From NCBI GenBank assembly GCA_020048985.1, contig JAIFLR010000014.1, positions 1 to 32,193 on the forward strand: 32,193 bases of DNA, read 5' to 3'. Made by a program: the position numbers and the translations under genes. Within the stretch, counting starts at the first letter, position 1. Every line of letters begins with the position of its first letter. Under the pieces are notes generated by a model. It worked only from the letters and a program-made list of their open reading frames with translations, did no database searches and was not told the origin of the DNA. Shown here in pieces: positions 1-7,383 of the stretch. The DNA is from Halobacteriovorax sp. (lineage in GTDB: Bacteria > Bdellovibrionota > Bacteriovoracia > Bacteriovoracales > Bacteriovoracaceae).

Positions 1-196
1 AATAAATCCTTGGAATGACTTCCTTCTCTGCTTCGGTATCAATTAGTGATTTTTCGTGGCAAAGGATGATTGAGGATCCACCAATATTACGAAAATAGCT
101 CGCATCCGAAAGACAGCGTCTCTCTATCGTTCCCCACTTTTCAGAGAGACACACATAGAGGACGGAGAGATCGGATAAACGAAGCTTATCCCTCAT
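1..196 (-). CDS. Probable glycosyltransferase, N-terminal fragment (runs off the left edge)
   Basis: An ATG overlaps the TGA stop of the preceding lipoprotein gene (ATGA), and the frame then stays open for 65 codons to the window edge. The first residues are MRDKLRLSDLSVLYVCLSEK. A hydrophobic beta-strand (LSVLYVCLS) followed by a W-G-x-x-E-R loop resembles the first Rossmann strand and loop of GT-B glycosyltransferases of the GT4 type, whose family form is close to LCLSPGWGGLE. A second strand (GGSSIILCHE) follows at the expected distance. Its place at the end of a lipid A operon fits a core or lipid A sugar transferase. The overlap and open frame are seen directly; the family call is inference from a short N-terminus. 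A weak inverted repeat (GGATAA/TTATCC, 173-191) lies over its first codons. Confidence 0.5.
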   Translation of the reverse strand, partial: MRDKLRLSDLSVLYVCLSEKWGTIERRCLSDASYFRNIGGSSIILCHEKSLIDTEAEKEVIPRIY

Positions 197-1254
197 TTCT
201 CTTCCGCAATATCGGCAGTTACAGAGCCAATTTTAATTTTGGCCTGGGCCTTAAGAAGCCTATGGTACTTGTCATCGCTGAACCAAAAATAAAGGTCACC
301 GTCTTTTAGGGTCTCGCCTGTGTACCTGGTGGTGGCGTGGACTCTAATCGCTTTCACATTGTCGGCAAGTTCAGTGTCAATTTCTTCACGGCCTTCAACT
401 TCTGATTTGAGAATCAGTATTTTCGCCTTGTTAATTATCGGTATGTGATAAATATCCCCATTTTTCAAAGGAAGTCCCTGGAAAAAGAACAACACTGAAA
501 AAGGGTCGATGCTGAAATAAGGAATATGACCGTTCTTCTCTTTATTCTTAATCGTGTTATCTGATTTCTTCTGTTTATAAAACCAAAAGGTTTTCATCTG
601 GTCACGATCATGTAATTGAAGGTCATCGACATCCTGCTTACTCTCTCTTTGAATTAGTGAATAACGAGTGGAGAGGAATTGATCGGTAGTGACATAAGTG
701 TCAACCGTATCATCGACTTCATAAATGTTACTGTAAAAAGGAGCTGACTTAAAACGTGAGTGAAAATGCCAAACTTCCTTGCCATTGATGAGTTTCTTCC
801 CTCGGTTGGTTACCATGATTTTACCAACTGTCATTCCCATATAATGTATATCAAGGAAGACTTTTTCATCTACAAAATGGTTTGGTTTATAGTTCTTCCA
901 AACTTTCTCAGCATTACTGTTAACTGCCTGCATTTCCTCAGGATAATCCACGGGAAGTTTGCTGGCCTTAGGGCCAAGACTTACGGGTAGAGGTGGTTTT
1001 ATGATCTGCGGAGTTTTATCTTTTTTGGTAACGACTGGGGAAACTTTTTTATCTTTTGATGGAACAGCTGGAGCTGCCGCTACTTTGGGCTCAATGGCTT
1101 CAACCTCAAACTTCTCAAGAAGATTTTCCGGTGCCTTAACCTGGGCTTCAGAAGTGGCCTCATCCGGAGCATCTAAAGATTCCTGGAAATCCTTGTCCTT
1201 CAAGCTAGAGGAGCACCCACTCAAAATAAGCATCGCCAAAAAGCAAATTTTCAC
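193..1254 (-). CDS. DUF3108-domain lipoprotein
   Basis: This 353-residue protein has a very short lipoprotein signal ending in the lipobox LSGC (Cys14), so it should be lipidated and anchored in an envelope membrane. Residues about 15-110 are low-complexity, rich in Lys, Pro and Ala, and look like a flexible linker. Residues about 120-350 match the DUF3108 pattern: an N-terminal beta-rich stretch (VFLDIHYMGMTVGKI), a YEVDD segment, and a C-terminal strand pair (DGDLYFWFSDD, then AKIKIGSVTADI). The start codon is GTG at 1254, preceded by AAAGGA about five bases upstream; the next ATG (codon 8) would destroy the signal peptide. DUF3108 proteins are predicted envelope proteins of unsettled function. 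It follows lpxK by 38 bp and overlaps the next gene by 4 bp, which ties it to the LPS operon. Confidence 0.85.
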   Translation of the reverse strand: MKICFLAMLILSGCSSSLKDKDFQESLDAPDEATSEAQVKAPENLLEKFEVEAIEPKVAAAPAVPSKDKKVSPVVTKKDKTPQIIKPPLPVSLGPKASKLPVDYPEEMQAVNSNAEKVWKNYKPNHFVDEKVFLDIHYMGMTVGKIMVTNRGKKLINGKEVWHFHSRFKSAPFYSNIYEVDDTVDTYVTTDQFLSTRYSLIQRESKQDVDDLQLHDRDQMKTFWFYKQKKSDNTIKNKEKNGHIPYFSIDPFSVLFFFQGLPLKNGDIYHIPIINKAKILILKSEVEGREEIDTELADNVKAIRVHATTRYTGETLKDGDLYFWFSDDKYHRLLKAQAKIKIGSVTADIAEEK

Positions 1255-1292
1255 TCTTATCCTTTGAGATAACTATTTAATAAAATTGTAAT

Positions 1293-2396
1293 TTATTGGG
1301 CGCCAGAATCAAGGTGGAGAACTTTGCTTAAGCCCTGAGCGAGCTCTTTTTCCCCACTGATAAACTCAACTTTGACCTTCGTGAAGAGAATACGTGAATC
1401 AAGAGAGACTCGTTTCATCTTCACCATGTCTTTCTCACTGCAGATAATAATTGCAGACTGCTGGGAAGCCTTGATTAAAAGGTCGTTAACGTCTTCAGGG
1501 GTAAAAAAGTAGTGGTCTGGAAAACTCGCCTTTTCAGTAATTTCAACCCCAAAACTCTCCAGATATTTATAGAAGGAATCCGGAGAGGCAATTGCCGTCA
1601 CACCAATGGCCCTCAGACCCTTAAGCTCATGGACGGAAAAGATGTATTTATCGTGAACATCAAATACTCCCACAGGTTTATAGGTCGTCAGCGCGATGGA
1701 AGGATTATGGTGAAAATATCCACTTAGAATAGAAATTAATTTTTGTAATTTTTCACTAGTGACCATGTCAGCACGTGAAATAATAATCGCATCAGCATCT
1801 TTCAGCGCTGTTAATCCCTCACGTAGATACCCAACAGGGGCCACTTTATAGAGATTAAGCTCCATAGTTGCATCAAATAACACAATATTGAAACTGCGGT
1901 AAATTTGAAGGTGCTGAAACCCATCATCTAAAAGAACGACATCAGGTTTTACTTCTGAAAAATATTTAAGAAGATTTTCGGCCCTGTTTTTTCCAACAAT
2001 AACAGCACCACGACTCATTTTATTTGAAATCATCAGGGGCTCATCGCCGTAATCAAAAGGATTCAGCCTGAATTTCTGACCAGACTTTAAAAGCCCGGAT
2101 GAATGCTCCAATTGTCCCTTATAACCTCGAGTAAGAACCACGGGGTTTAGTCCGTGAGAGATCATCCACTCCGCGAGCCAGATGATGGTCGGAGTTTTAC
2201 CAGTACCACCAAAAGATAGATTTCCAACAGAAATGACCGGAACTTTAAACGTATTCTTTTTAAAAACTCCATATTCAAAAAAAGAACGACGAATACGGTA
2301 AACCCATTCCCAAGCAAAACTGAGCGGAGTAAATGCCACCGTTTTCATCCATGACTTAGCGATGATTACATTTTTAATTTTTTCCACATCACTCAT
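1293..2396 (-). CDS. lpxK: Tetraacyldisaccharide 4'-kinase LpxK
   Basis: LpxK phosphorylates the 4'-position of the tetraacylated lipid A disaccharide on the cytoplasmic face of the inner membrane, giving lipid IVA. The 367-residue length is slightly above the usual 330-350. The hallmark GNLSFGGTGKTP (about residues 59-70) is the LpxK form of the Walker A loop. The motif LTRGYKG (about 88) and the acidic DVVLLDDGFQH segment are also LpxK signatures. An N-terminal amphipathic or hydrophobic helix (about 17-40) fits membrane association. The ATG lies 8 bases inside the 3' end of lpxB, so translation is probably coupled. An intact LpxK implies a phosphorylated lipid A. That is notable because Bdellovibrio bacteriovorus lipid A is reported to carry mannose in place of phosphate. 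Confidence 0.95.
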   Translation of the reverse strand: MSDVEKIKNVIIAKSWMKTVAFTPLSFAWEWVYRIRRSFFEYGVFKKNTFKVPVISVGNLSFGGTGKTPTIIWLAEWMISHGLNPVVLTRGYKGQLEHSSGLLKSGQKFRLNPFDYGDEPLMISNKMSRGAVIVGKNRAENLLKYFSEVKPDVVLLDDGFQHLQIYRSFNIVLFDATMELNLYKVAPVGYLREGLTALKDADAIIISRADMVTSEKLQKLISILSGYFHHNPSIALTTYKPVGVFDVHDKYIFSVHELKGLRAIGVTAIASPDSFYKYLESFGVEITEKASFPDHYFFTPEDVNDLLIKASQQSAIIICSEKDMVKMKRVSLDSRILFTKVKVEFISGEKELAQGLSKVLHLDSGAQ

Positions 2397-3510
2397 GAAT
2401 GACCTGTGCCATAAATTGGGGAACAGAAAAATCCTCTCCAGAAAGAAGAATTTTGGTGTCCTTTAATTTTCTCTTAAGATCATTATAGACCCTTTCATCT
2501 TCTAACCAAGTTCTAATTACCCGAGTAAGTTGATGAACATTAACCCCATCGTGGACGAATTCCGGAAAAACCATCTCGCCGTGAATGATATTAGTGAGGG
2601 AAATGGGTCCCTGATACTTGATAAAATTGTAAAAAATGAAGACGTTTAAAAGGGAAGCTTTGTAGCACACCACCGTGGGCAGTTCAAAAAGTCCCGTGCT
2701 TAAAGTCACCGTCCCGCTGGCAGCAATACTTAAATGGCAGTTGCGCATGGCCGTGGTGAGATCATTTGACTCATACCAGACATCAATATCAGATTTAAAA
2801 TATTCGTAAATCTCATCTTCAACGTGAGAGACCTTAACCAAGTGAACTTCAATAGGATAAAATTCTCTGAGTTTTTTTACTGTTTCGATGAATATAGGTA
2901 GTAGTGAATGAATTTCAAATTTTCTACTCCCTGGGAGCAAAAGCAATTTAAGTTTTCCTTTCCAGCTACCAAAAGGCTTGGCCGGAATATCACTCAGTTC
3001 ATTTTTATAAGTGAGCATCAAAGGATGAGGAATCGATCTGACCTGCTTTACTCCCCTTTCCATAAACCAGTTTTTCTCGAATGGCAGGATGGTAAAAAGG
3101 GTATGCACAGTATCTGAAAGGACTTGGGCCCGGTGCGCCTTCCATGCCCACGCTTGAGGTGCCACGTAATAAAGAACTTTAACTCCAAGTTTGGAGAGCC
3201 TTTTGGCAATTCTCATATTGAAGCCCTGAAAATCCACCAGAATGGCAACTTTGGTTCCGCGCTTGATGACTTCATTTTCCAGATGAGACATCGCCTTAAA
3301 ATAGAATGGCAGTTTCCCGATAACTTCTGAAAAACCCATGCTTGAGAAATCTTTGAGGTGATATAAAAGTTCCATACCATGAGACTTCAGTTCATCCCCA
3401 CCTACGCCGTAGAAATCGGTATCAGGCGCAAGTGACTTCAGTTCTGGAAAAAAACTCATGGCATGCTCTTCACCGGATTTTTCCCCGGCAATAAGCAGAC
3501 AACTAGCCAA
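2389..3510 (-). CDS. lpxB: Lipid-A-disaccharide synthase LpxB
   Basis: LpxB is a GT19 glycosyltransferase that joins UDP-diacylglucosamine and lipid X into the beta-1,6 disaccharide of lipid A. The 373-residue protein shows the N-terminal LIAGEKSGEEH (family form AGExSGD), FYGVGGDELKSHGMELL, LVDFQGFNMRIAKRL, YYVAPQAWAWKAHRA, LLPGSRKFEI and the nucleotide-sugar site AASGTVTLSTGLFELP. No ATG fits the N-terminus. The start is TTG at 3510, whose TTGGCTAG sequence overlaps the TAG stop of the oxidoreductase gene, with AGGTG just upstream as ribosome-binding site. It overlaps lpxK by 8 bases and the upstream gene by 8 bases, a sign of strict operon packing. The replacement of Asp by Glu in the SGD motif is slightly unusual. 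Confidence 0.95.
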   Translation of the reverse strand: MASCLLIAGEKSGEEHAMSFFPELKSLAPDTDFYGVGGDELKSHGMELLYHLKDFSSMGFSEVIGKLPFYFKAMSHLENEVIKRGTKVAILVDFQGFNMRIAKRLSKLGVKVLYYVAPQAWAWKAHRAQVLSDTVHTLFTILPFEKNWFMERGVKQVRSIPHPLMLTYKNELSDIPAKPFGSWKGKLKLLLLPGSRKFEIHSLLPIFIETVKKLREFYPIEVHLVKVSHVEDEIYEYFKSDIDVWYESNDLTTAMRNCHLSIAASGTVTLSTGLFELPTVVCYKASLLNVFIFYNFIKYQGPISLTNIIHGEMVFPEFVHDGVNVHQLTRVIRTWLEDERVYNDLKRKLKDTKILLSGEDFSVPQFMAQVIHE

Positions 3511-4465
3511 GCTTCACCTGGACCGGAGTCTTTAAATCCATTGCCTTCAAAGTACAGTCAACCATGTGAACAGCATTTAAGCCGTCCTTTAAGCCAATGA
3601 TTGCTGGTTGTGAAGTTTGAATCGAGCGGTAAAAGTTTTGATGCTCAAGTAAAAGATGATCACGTTTAGCATACGTTTCTTCTTTCACAAAAGTTCCGTC
3701 TTCAAACTTTGAACTAGTCGCTTCATAAATTTTATTTGCAAAAAGATCGACAGTAATCATGCCATCTTTTGAAATCACTTCTAACTCACGCACTTCTTTT
3801 GAGCTATTTCGTCCGACGACAACTAAAGCCTCACATTTATCTTCCATTGAGACAGTAATGCTAGCGTGGTCCCAATTAGTGGTGCGGATTTTATATCCAT
3901 GAGCGGCAACCTGAACTGGTTTTTGCTTGAAGAGGTAAAGCAGAAGATCAAGATCATGGATTGCCAAGTCTTGTACAACATCCACATCTGTCGCTCTACC
4001 TTTAAAAGGAGCGACACGGTTAATCCTAACCGTAAAAGGTGGTGTTAAATTCTGGAAACGGCCACGCAGTTTTTCCCAGGCTTCGTGAAATCTCTCACTA
4101 TGACCCACCTGCAGAACAACGTTTTTGTTTTTGGCCACTTCAAGAAGCTTTGAGCCTTCATTATCATTTGAACAAAGGGGCTTTTCGCAAAAGACGCTCT
4201 TATTATTTTCTAAAAGAAGCTTAACTAATTCAAAGTGAGTAGAAGTTGGTGTCACAACAAAAGCGGCATCAATTTCACTCATGACTTCGCTGATGTCGCT
4301 GACAACTTTAACTCCCGGATGGTTCGCTCTAGCAGCTTCTTGCCCGGCAGGAAATTTTTCTACGATCGCCACAAAGTCGGCTACGTCTTTATTGGCCTCA
4401 ACTTTTTGGCAGTGCCACTTCCCGAGATGTCCGTAACCTAATACTGCTACTCTTACTTTCTTCAT
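3503..4465 (-). CDS. gnnA: Gfo/Idh/MocA-family oxidoreductase, probable GnnA (UDP-GlcNAc 3-dehydrogenase)
   Basis: The 320-residue protein has the nucleotide-binding GYGHLG loop (residues 10-15), the family EKP motif (94-96), and the DLAIHDLDL catalytic segment (about 166-174), all typical of Gfo/Idh/MocA dehydrogenases. It lies between lpxA and lpxB. In Acidithiobacillus ferrooxidans and Leptospira, GnnA in this context oxidises UDP-GlcNAc at C3 so that the aminotransferase GnnB can make UDP-GlcNAc3N, the precursor of lipid A with amide-linked 3-acyl chains. B. bacteriovorus lipid A is built from 2,3-diaminoglucose, which fits. No gnnB lies in the window, so the aminotransferase would have to be elsewhere. 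The ATG at 4465 has AGGA six bases upstream. The family call is firm; the specific GnnA role is inferred from position. Confidence 0.7.
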   Translation of the reverse strand: MKKVRVAVLGYGHLGKWHCQKVEANKDVADFVAIVEKFPAGQEAARANHPGVKVVSDISEVMSEIDAAFVVTPTSTHFELVKLLLENNKSVFCEKPLCSNDNEGSKLLEVAKNKNVVLQVGHSERFHEAWEKLRGRFQNLTPPFTVRINRVAPFKGRATDVDVVQDLAIHDLDLLLYLFKQKPVQVAAHGYKIRTTNWDHASITVSMEDKCEALVVVGRNSSKEVRELEVISKDGMITVDLFANKIYEATSSKFEDGTFVKEETYAKRDHLLLEHQNFYRSIQTSQPAIIGLKDGLNAVHMVDCTLKAMDLKTPVQVKLG

Positions 4466-4473
4466 TTTTATTC

Positions 4474-5277
4474 CTAGCTCGCCATGAATGGAGCGATTCC
4501 AATTTCCGATTTCTTGATAAAGCCGGCAATTTCCTGAACAACTAGATTTTCTTTATATTCGGCCATTAGTTCTTCGTGAGAAACGAAGGCACGTGGGGCC
4601 AGAGCCGAAGCTTCCATTGTTCTGTAAAAATCCACCACTTCCGAAACAATTTCTTTAGAATGTCCCTGACGTTTAAGACCAATGATATTGATTCCTTTAA
4701 GACGAATACGGTTACCATAAGCGGTACAAAAATGAGGAATGTCGCGGTCAATTCCTGACCCACCACCAATGTAAGCACCTCTACCAAGAGTCACAAATTG
4801 AGAAATACCAGTGTTACCACCGATGATGACTCTGTCTCCGATATTAACATGTCCTGCAAGGTTCACTGAGTTTGCGAACGTAAGGTTGTTACCCAAAGTA
4901 CAGTCATGAGCAATATGACAGTAGGCCATAAAAAGTGAGTTTGAACCAATGATCGTCTTCATGTCTTGCTTCAAGGTACCACGGTGAATGGAAACGTATT
5001 CACGGAAAATATTATTATCACCAATGATGGTTTCTGTTGGCTCACCCTTATAAGAAGTATCCTGCGGAGGAGCTCCAATAGACCCAAACTGGAAAAACTT
5101 GTTTCCTTTACCGATCGTTGTAAAGCCATCAACTACTACGTTGGAATGAAAGACACAGTCATCCCCCACTGTAACATTTGCACCAATGACACAAAATGGT
5201 CCAATTTGAACATTGTTTCCAATCTTTGCTTCCGGATGGATAAAAGACATTGGGTGCGCTTCGTAATTTTTCGACAT
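4474..5277 (-). CDS. lpxA: UDP-N-acetylglucosamine (or GlcNAc3N) acyltransferase LpxA
   Basis: LpxA transfers a 3-hydroxyacyl chain from ACP to the 3-position of the UDP-sugar, the first step of lipid A synthesis, in the cytoplasm. The 267 residues are mostly hexapeptide repeats forming a left-handed beta-helix, for example IGNNVQIG and IGANVTVG. The catalytic histidine is His124 in HIAHDC, equivalent to E. coli His125. The C-terminal part carries GNRIRLKGINIIGLKRQG, which matches the LpxA GLKRRG region. The start at 5277 has AGAGAG upstream and was preferred to Met10, which has no ribosome-binding site. It follows fabZ by 11 bp. With a gnnA-like gene directly downstream, its acceptor could be the 3-amino sugar, giving an N-linked rather than an O-linked chain; the sequence alone does not decide this. 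Confidence 0.95.
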   Translation of the reverse strand: MSKNYEAHPMSFIHPEAKIGNNVQIGPFCVIGANVTVGDDCVFHSNVVVDGFTTIGKGNKFFQFGSIGAPPQDTSYKGEPTETIIGDNNIFREYVSIHRGTLKQDMKTIIGSNSLFMAYCHIAHDCTLGNNLTFANSVNLAGHVNIGDRVIIGGNTGISQFVTLGRGAYIGGGSGIDRDIPHFCTAYGNRIRLKGINIIGLKRQGHSKEIVSEVVDFYRTMEASALAPRAFVSHEELMAEYKENLVVQEIAGFIKKSEIGIAPFMAS

Positions 5278-5288
5278 ATAAATTCTCT

Positions 5289-5780
5289 CTAGTTATTAAA
5301 TTTCAAAGATGCCATGACACTAGTTTGTGACATGAGATCTCCATTAGAATAAATTTCACAATCGTACATCTGTATAGGGCCGCGCACTTTAGTCAGAGTG
5401 GCATGTATCTCCAGGTCCATTGGAGGAATAACCGGCTTTCTGAATCTCGCCGAATCGACACCAAGAAGAGCGACTTCAATTTTTGCATTTTCATGAGGCT
5501 TACAGTGGATGGCGAGGAAAGAAGCGGCTTGTGCCATCATCTCAACCTGAACAACTCCCGGAAGAATAGGGTCACCTGGAAAATGTCCTTCCAGAACCCT
5601 TACAGAATTATCTACTTTAAAAGTACAGATAGATTTCCCACCAACTAGCTGTTGCGGCGTAAATGGACCTTTTTGATTTTTTAGTTCTTCAGGAATAATG
5701 ATTTCCTTAACGCCATCAATAAATAAAAATGGATCCCTGTGGGGAAGAAAAGCCATGACTTGTTTTTTCTCCATCAGCAT
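5289..5780 (-). CDS. fabZ: 3-hydroxyacyl-ACP dehydratase FabZ
   Basis: FabZ dehydrates beta-hydroxyacyl-ACP in fatty acid elongation and competes with LpxA and LpxD for the same hydroxyacyl-ACP pool. The 163-residue protein shows LPHRDPFLFID (12-22) and the active-site stretch GHFPGDPILPGVVQVE, with His66 and Glu80 as the catalytic pair of the hot-dog fold. It is slightly longer than E. coli FabZ (151) because of an insertion at about residues 29-48. The ribosome-binding site is strong: AAGGAG, six bases before the ATG. Placement between lpxD and lpxA is the common proteobacterial arrangement and lets the cell balance phospholipid against lipid A synthesis. Confidence 0.95.
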   Translation of the reverse strand: MLMEKKQVMAFLPHRDPFLFIDGVKEIIIPEELKNQKGPFTPQQLVGGKSICTFKVDNSVRVLEGHFPGDPILPGVVQVEMMAQAASFLAIHCKPHENAKIEVALLGVDSARFRKPVIPPMDLEIHATLTKVRGPIQMYDCEIYSNGDLMSQTSVMASLKFNN

Positions 5781-5794
5781 AAAGAGCTCCTTAA

Positions 5795-6838
5795 TTATTC
5801 TTTGTTATGTTTTAAAGACATTTTTCGAACATATGCAAATCCCTTCATCCACTCTTTCAGATCACGAGCTGGATGACCGCCAAGTTTGGAACCAGCTGGC
5901 CAAACGGCACTTTCATTAACCTTGGCACCACCTGCAACCTGAGTTCCCATTCCTATATGAGAATCCGGACCAATGGCAGCTCGTCCGCCCAGAACGACAA
6001 AGTCTTCAAGGACAGCACTTCCAGCGATGCCGGATTGACCGCACATCACACAACCCCGCCCCAATTTAACGTTATGAGCGATCTGTACAAGGTTATCGAT
6101 GATGCAACCCGGGCCAATAACAGTGGGTGAAAAAGTCCCCATATCAACTGAAGAGTTTGAACCGATTTCTACTCCATCATGAATGATGACTCCGCCCATG
6201 TGCCAAATTTTGCAATGCTGGCCCTGATGGAATGTATAACCAAATCCATCGCTCCCAATCACTACACCAGAATGGAATCTGCAATTTTTTCCAATAGTCG
6301 TGAAAGGATAGATCGTTACGTTAGGATAAATTTTAGTGTTATCCCCAATCGTCACATGAGGAAGGATAGTTGAACCTGATAAAATCTCTACATTGGCGCC
6401 AATTTTAACGTGTTCACCTATGAAGACATTCTGAGAGATGCGAGCACTAGGATCAATCTCTGTTGTCCCCATCTGCCTTCCATCAACCTGTGTATTCATG
6501 CCCTTCATTTTCAGGTCATAAAAGGGCTTTGAAAGAGTCGTGAGGCTTAAAGCAATATTTGGGGAAGTGATAATCCAGGCCAGTGAATCCACTTTTACCT
6601 TATAGTCCGCACTCATCATAGAGTAGAACTTCTCATCAATAACGATACCTAATTTGAGGTAAAGAGCCTTTTCCATGTGTGGAAGGAACTTTTCCAGAAA
6701 TTTTCCATTTTTGATGAAAATAAAACTGTTAGGAAGGAGCGCATCTAATGCAGAAATGGCCAGAATTTCTTCTGGCCATTCGGAGTTTTTAGCATTTTTT
6801 AACGAAGGATCAAACTTTAGAAGTTCGCTTAGTTTCAT
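5795..6838 (-). CDS. lpxD: UDP-3-O-acylglucosamine N-acyltransferase LpxD
   Basis: LpxD adds the second hydroxyacyl chain, at the 2-amino position, after LpxC deacetylation. The 347-residue protein has an N-terminal uridine-binding domain (about 1-115). A left-handed beta-helix of hexapeptide repeats follows (about 125-320). The GSDGFGYTF motif is at about 195-203, and the catalytic histidine is His255 in VQIAHNVKLG. A C-terminal helix (LKEWMKGFAYVRKM) completes the family architecture. The ATG directly follows the stop of the skp-like gene (TAAATG with no spacing). LpxC, which must act between LpxA and LpxD, is not encoded in the window. Confidence 0.96.
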   Translation of the reverse strand: MKLSELLKFDPSLKNAKNSEWPEEILAISALDALLPNSFIFIKNGKFLEKFLPHMEKALYLKLGIVIDEKFYSMMSADYKVKVDSLAWIITSPNIALSLTTLSKPFYDLKMKGMNTQVDGRQMGTTEIDPSARISQNVFIGEHVKIGANVEILSGSTILPHVTIGDNTKIYPNVTIYPFTTIGKNCRFHSGVVIGSDGFGYTFHQGQHCKIWHMGGVIIHDGVEIGSNSSVDMGTFSPTVIGPGCIIDNLVQIAHNVKLGRGCVMCGQSGIAGSAVLEDFVVLGGRAAIGPDSHIGMGTQVAGGAKVNESAVWPAGSKLGGHPARDLKEWMKGFAYVRKMSLKHNKE

Positions 6839-7348
6839 TTATTTCCCAGGATACTTTTTGTCATAAGCTTTAATAACTTCTTCAGTTAAATCTTTTTTAG
6901 CTTCTGCGTAGATAATTGGCGCCGCTGAAAGTTCAAAAGTCATGGCAACTGCATTTGCTTTAGAAATTTCATCGATGATTGGACGAAGTTTTTCCAGGAT
7001 CGGTTTCTTCATATCCTGTTCCATCTTCTGGATTTCTTTTTGGAATTCCATCGTTTTACTCTGAAGCTTCATCATTTGTTCCTGGATCTCGCGCTCTTTA
7101 GTCATGCGTGCCTGATCAGCGAGAACCATGCTTTGCTTTTTATAATCTTCTTGAGCCTTTTTAATTTTATCTTCATCTTTTTTAAGGACAGACTTCTTGT
7201 CATTAAACGCTTTTTCAAGAGTCTTCTGAACGCCTTTTCCTTCTTTGATTGTCGTGATGATTTTTTGGATATCCACTAGTCCAACTAAAACAGTTGCCTG
7301 AGCCGAAACACAAAGCGAGAGGATTAAGAATGCAAAAAAAGTCTTCAT
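6839..7348 (-). CDS. skp: Periplasmic OmpH/Skp-family chaperone
   Basis: The 169-residue protein has a Sec signal peptide (MKTFFAFLIL..., cleavage expected after the AQA at 16-18). A short strand with VGLVDIQKI follows, then a long Lys/Glu-rich helical hairpin (about residues 35-140) with coiled-coil spacing, and a closing strand (AVAMTFELSAAPIIYAEAKKD). This is the Skp tentacle layout and size. Skp holds unfolded outer-membrane proteins in the periplasm and passes them to the BAM complex, so its place directly after bamA and before lpxD is the classic arrangement. The ribosome-binding site is AAGGAG, five bases before the ATG. Confidence 0.9.
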   Translation of the reverse strand: MKTFFAFLILSLCVSAQATVLVGLVDIQKIITTIKEGKGVQKTLEKAFNDKKSVLKKDEDKIKKAQEDYKKQSMVLADQARMTKEREIQEQMMKLQSKTMEFQKEIQKMEQDMKKPILEKLRPIIDEISKANAVAMTFELSAAPIIYAEAKKDLTEEVIKAYDKKYPGK

Positions 7349-7383
7349 ATTATCTCCTTAAATTACCCAAACATTATCATTTC

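Noticed and set aside
959-1267. A 102-codon plus-strand frame opposite the DUF3108 lipoprotein gene
   Set aside because: It is antisense to the low-complexity linker of a clear gene, has no ribosome-binding site, and its composition mirrors the opposite strand's Lys/Pro/Ala codons.
5248-5277. Met10 as the lpxA start
   Set aside because: It has no Shine-Dalgarno sequence; the upstream ATG has AGAGAG at a workable distance, and a short N-terminal extension is harmless to the fold.
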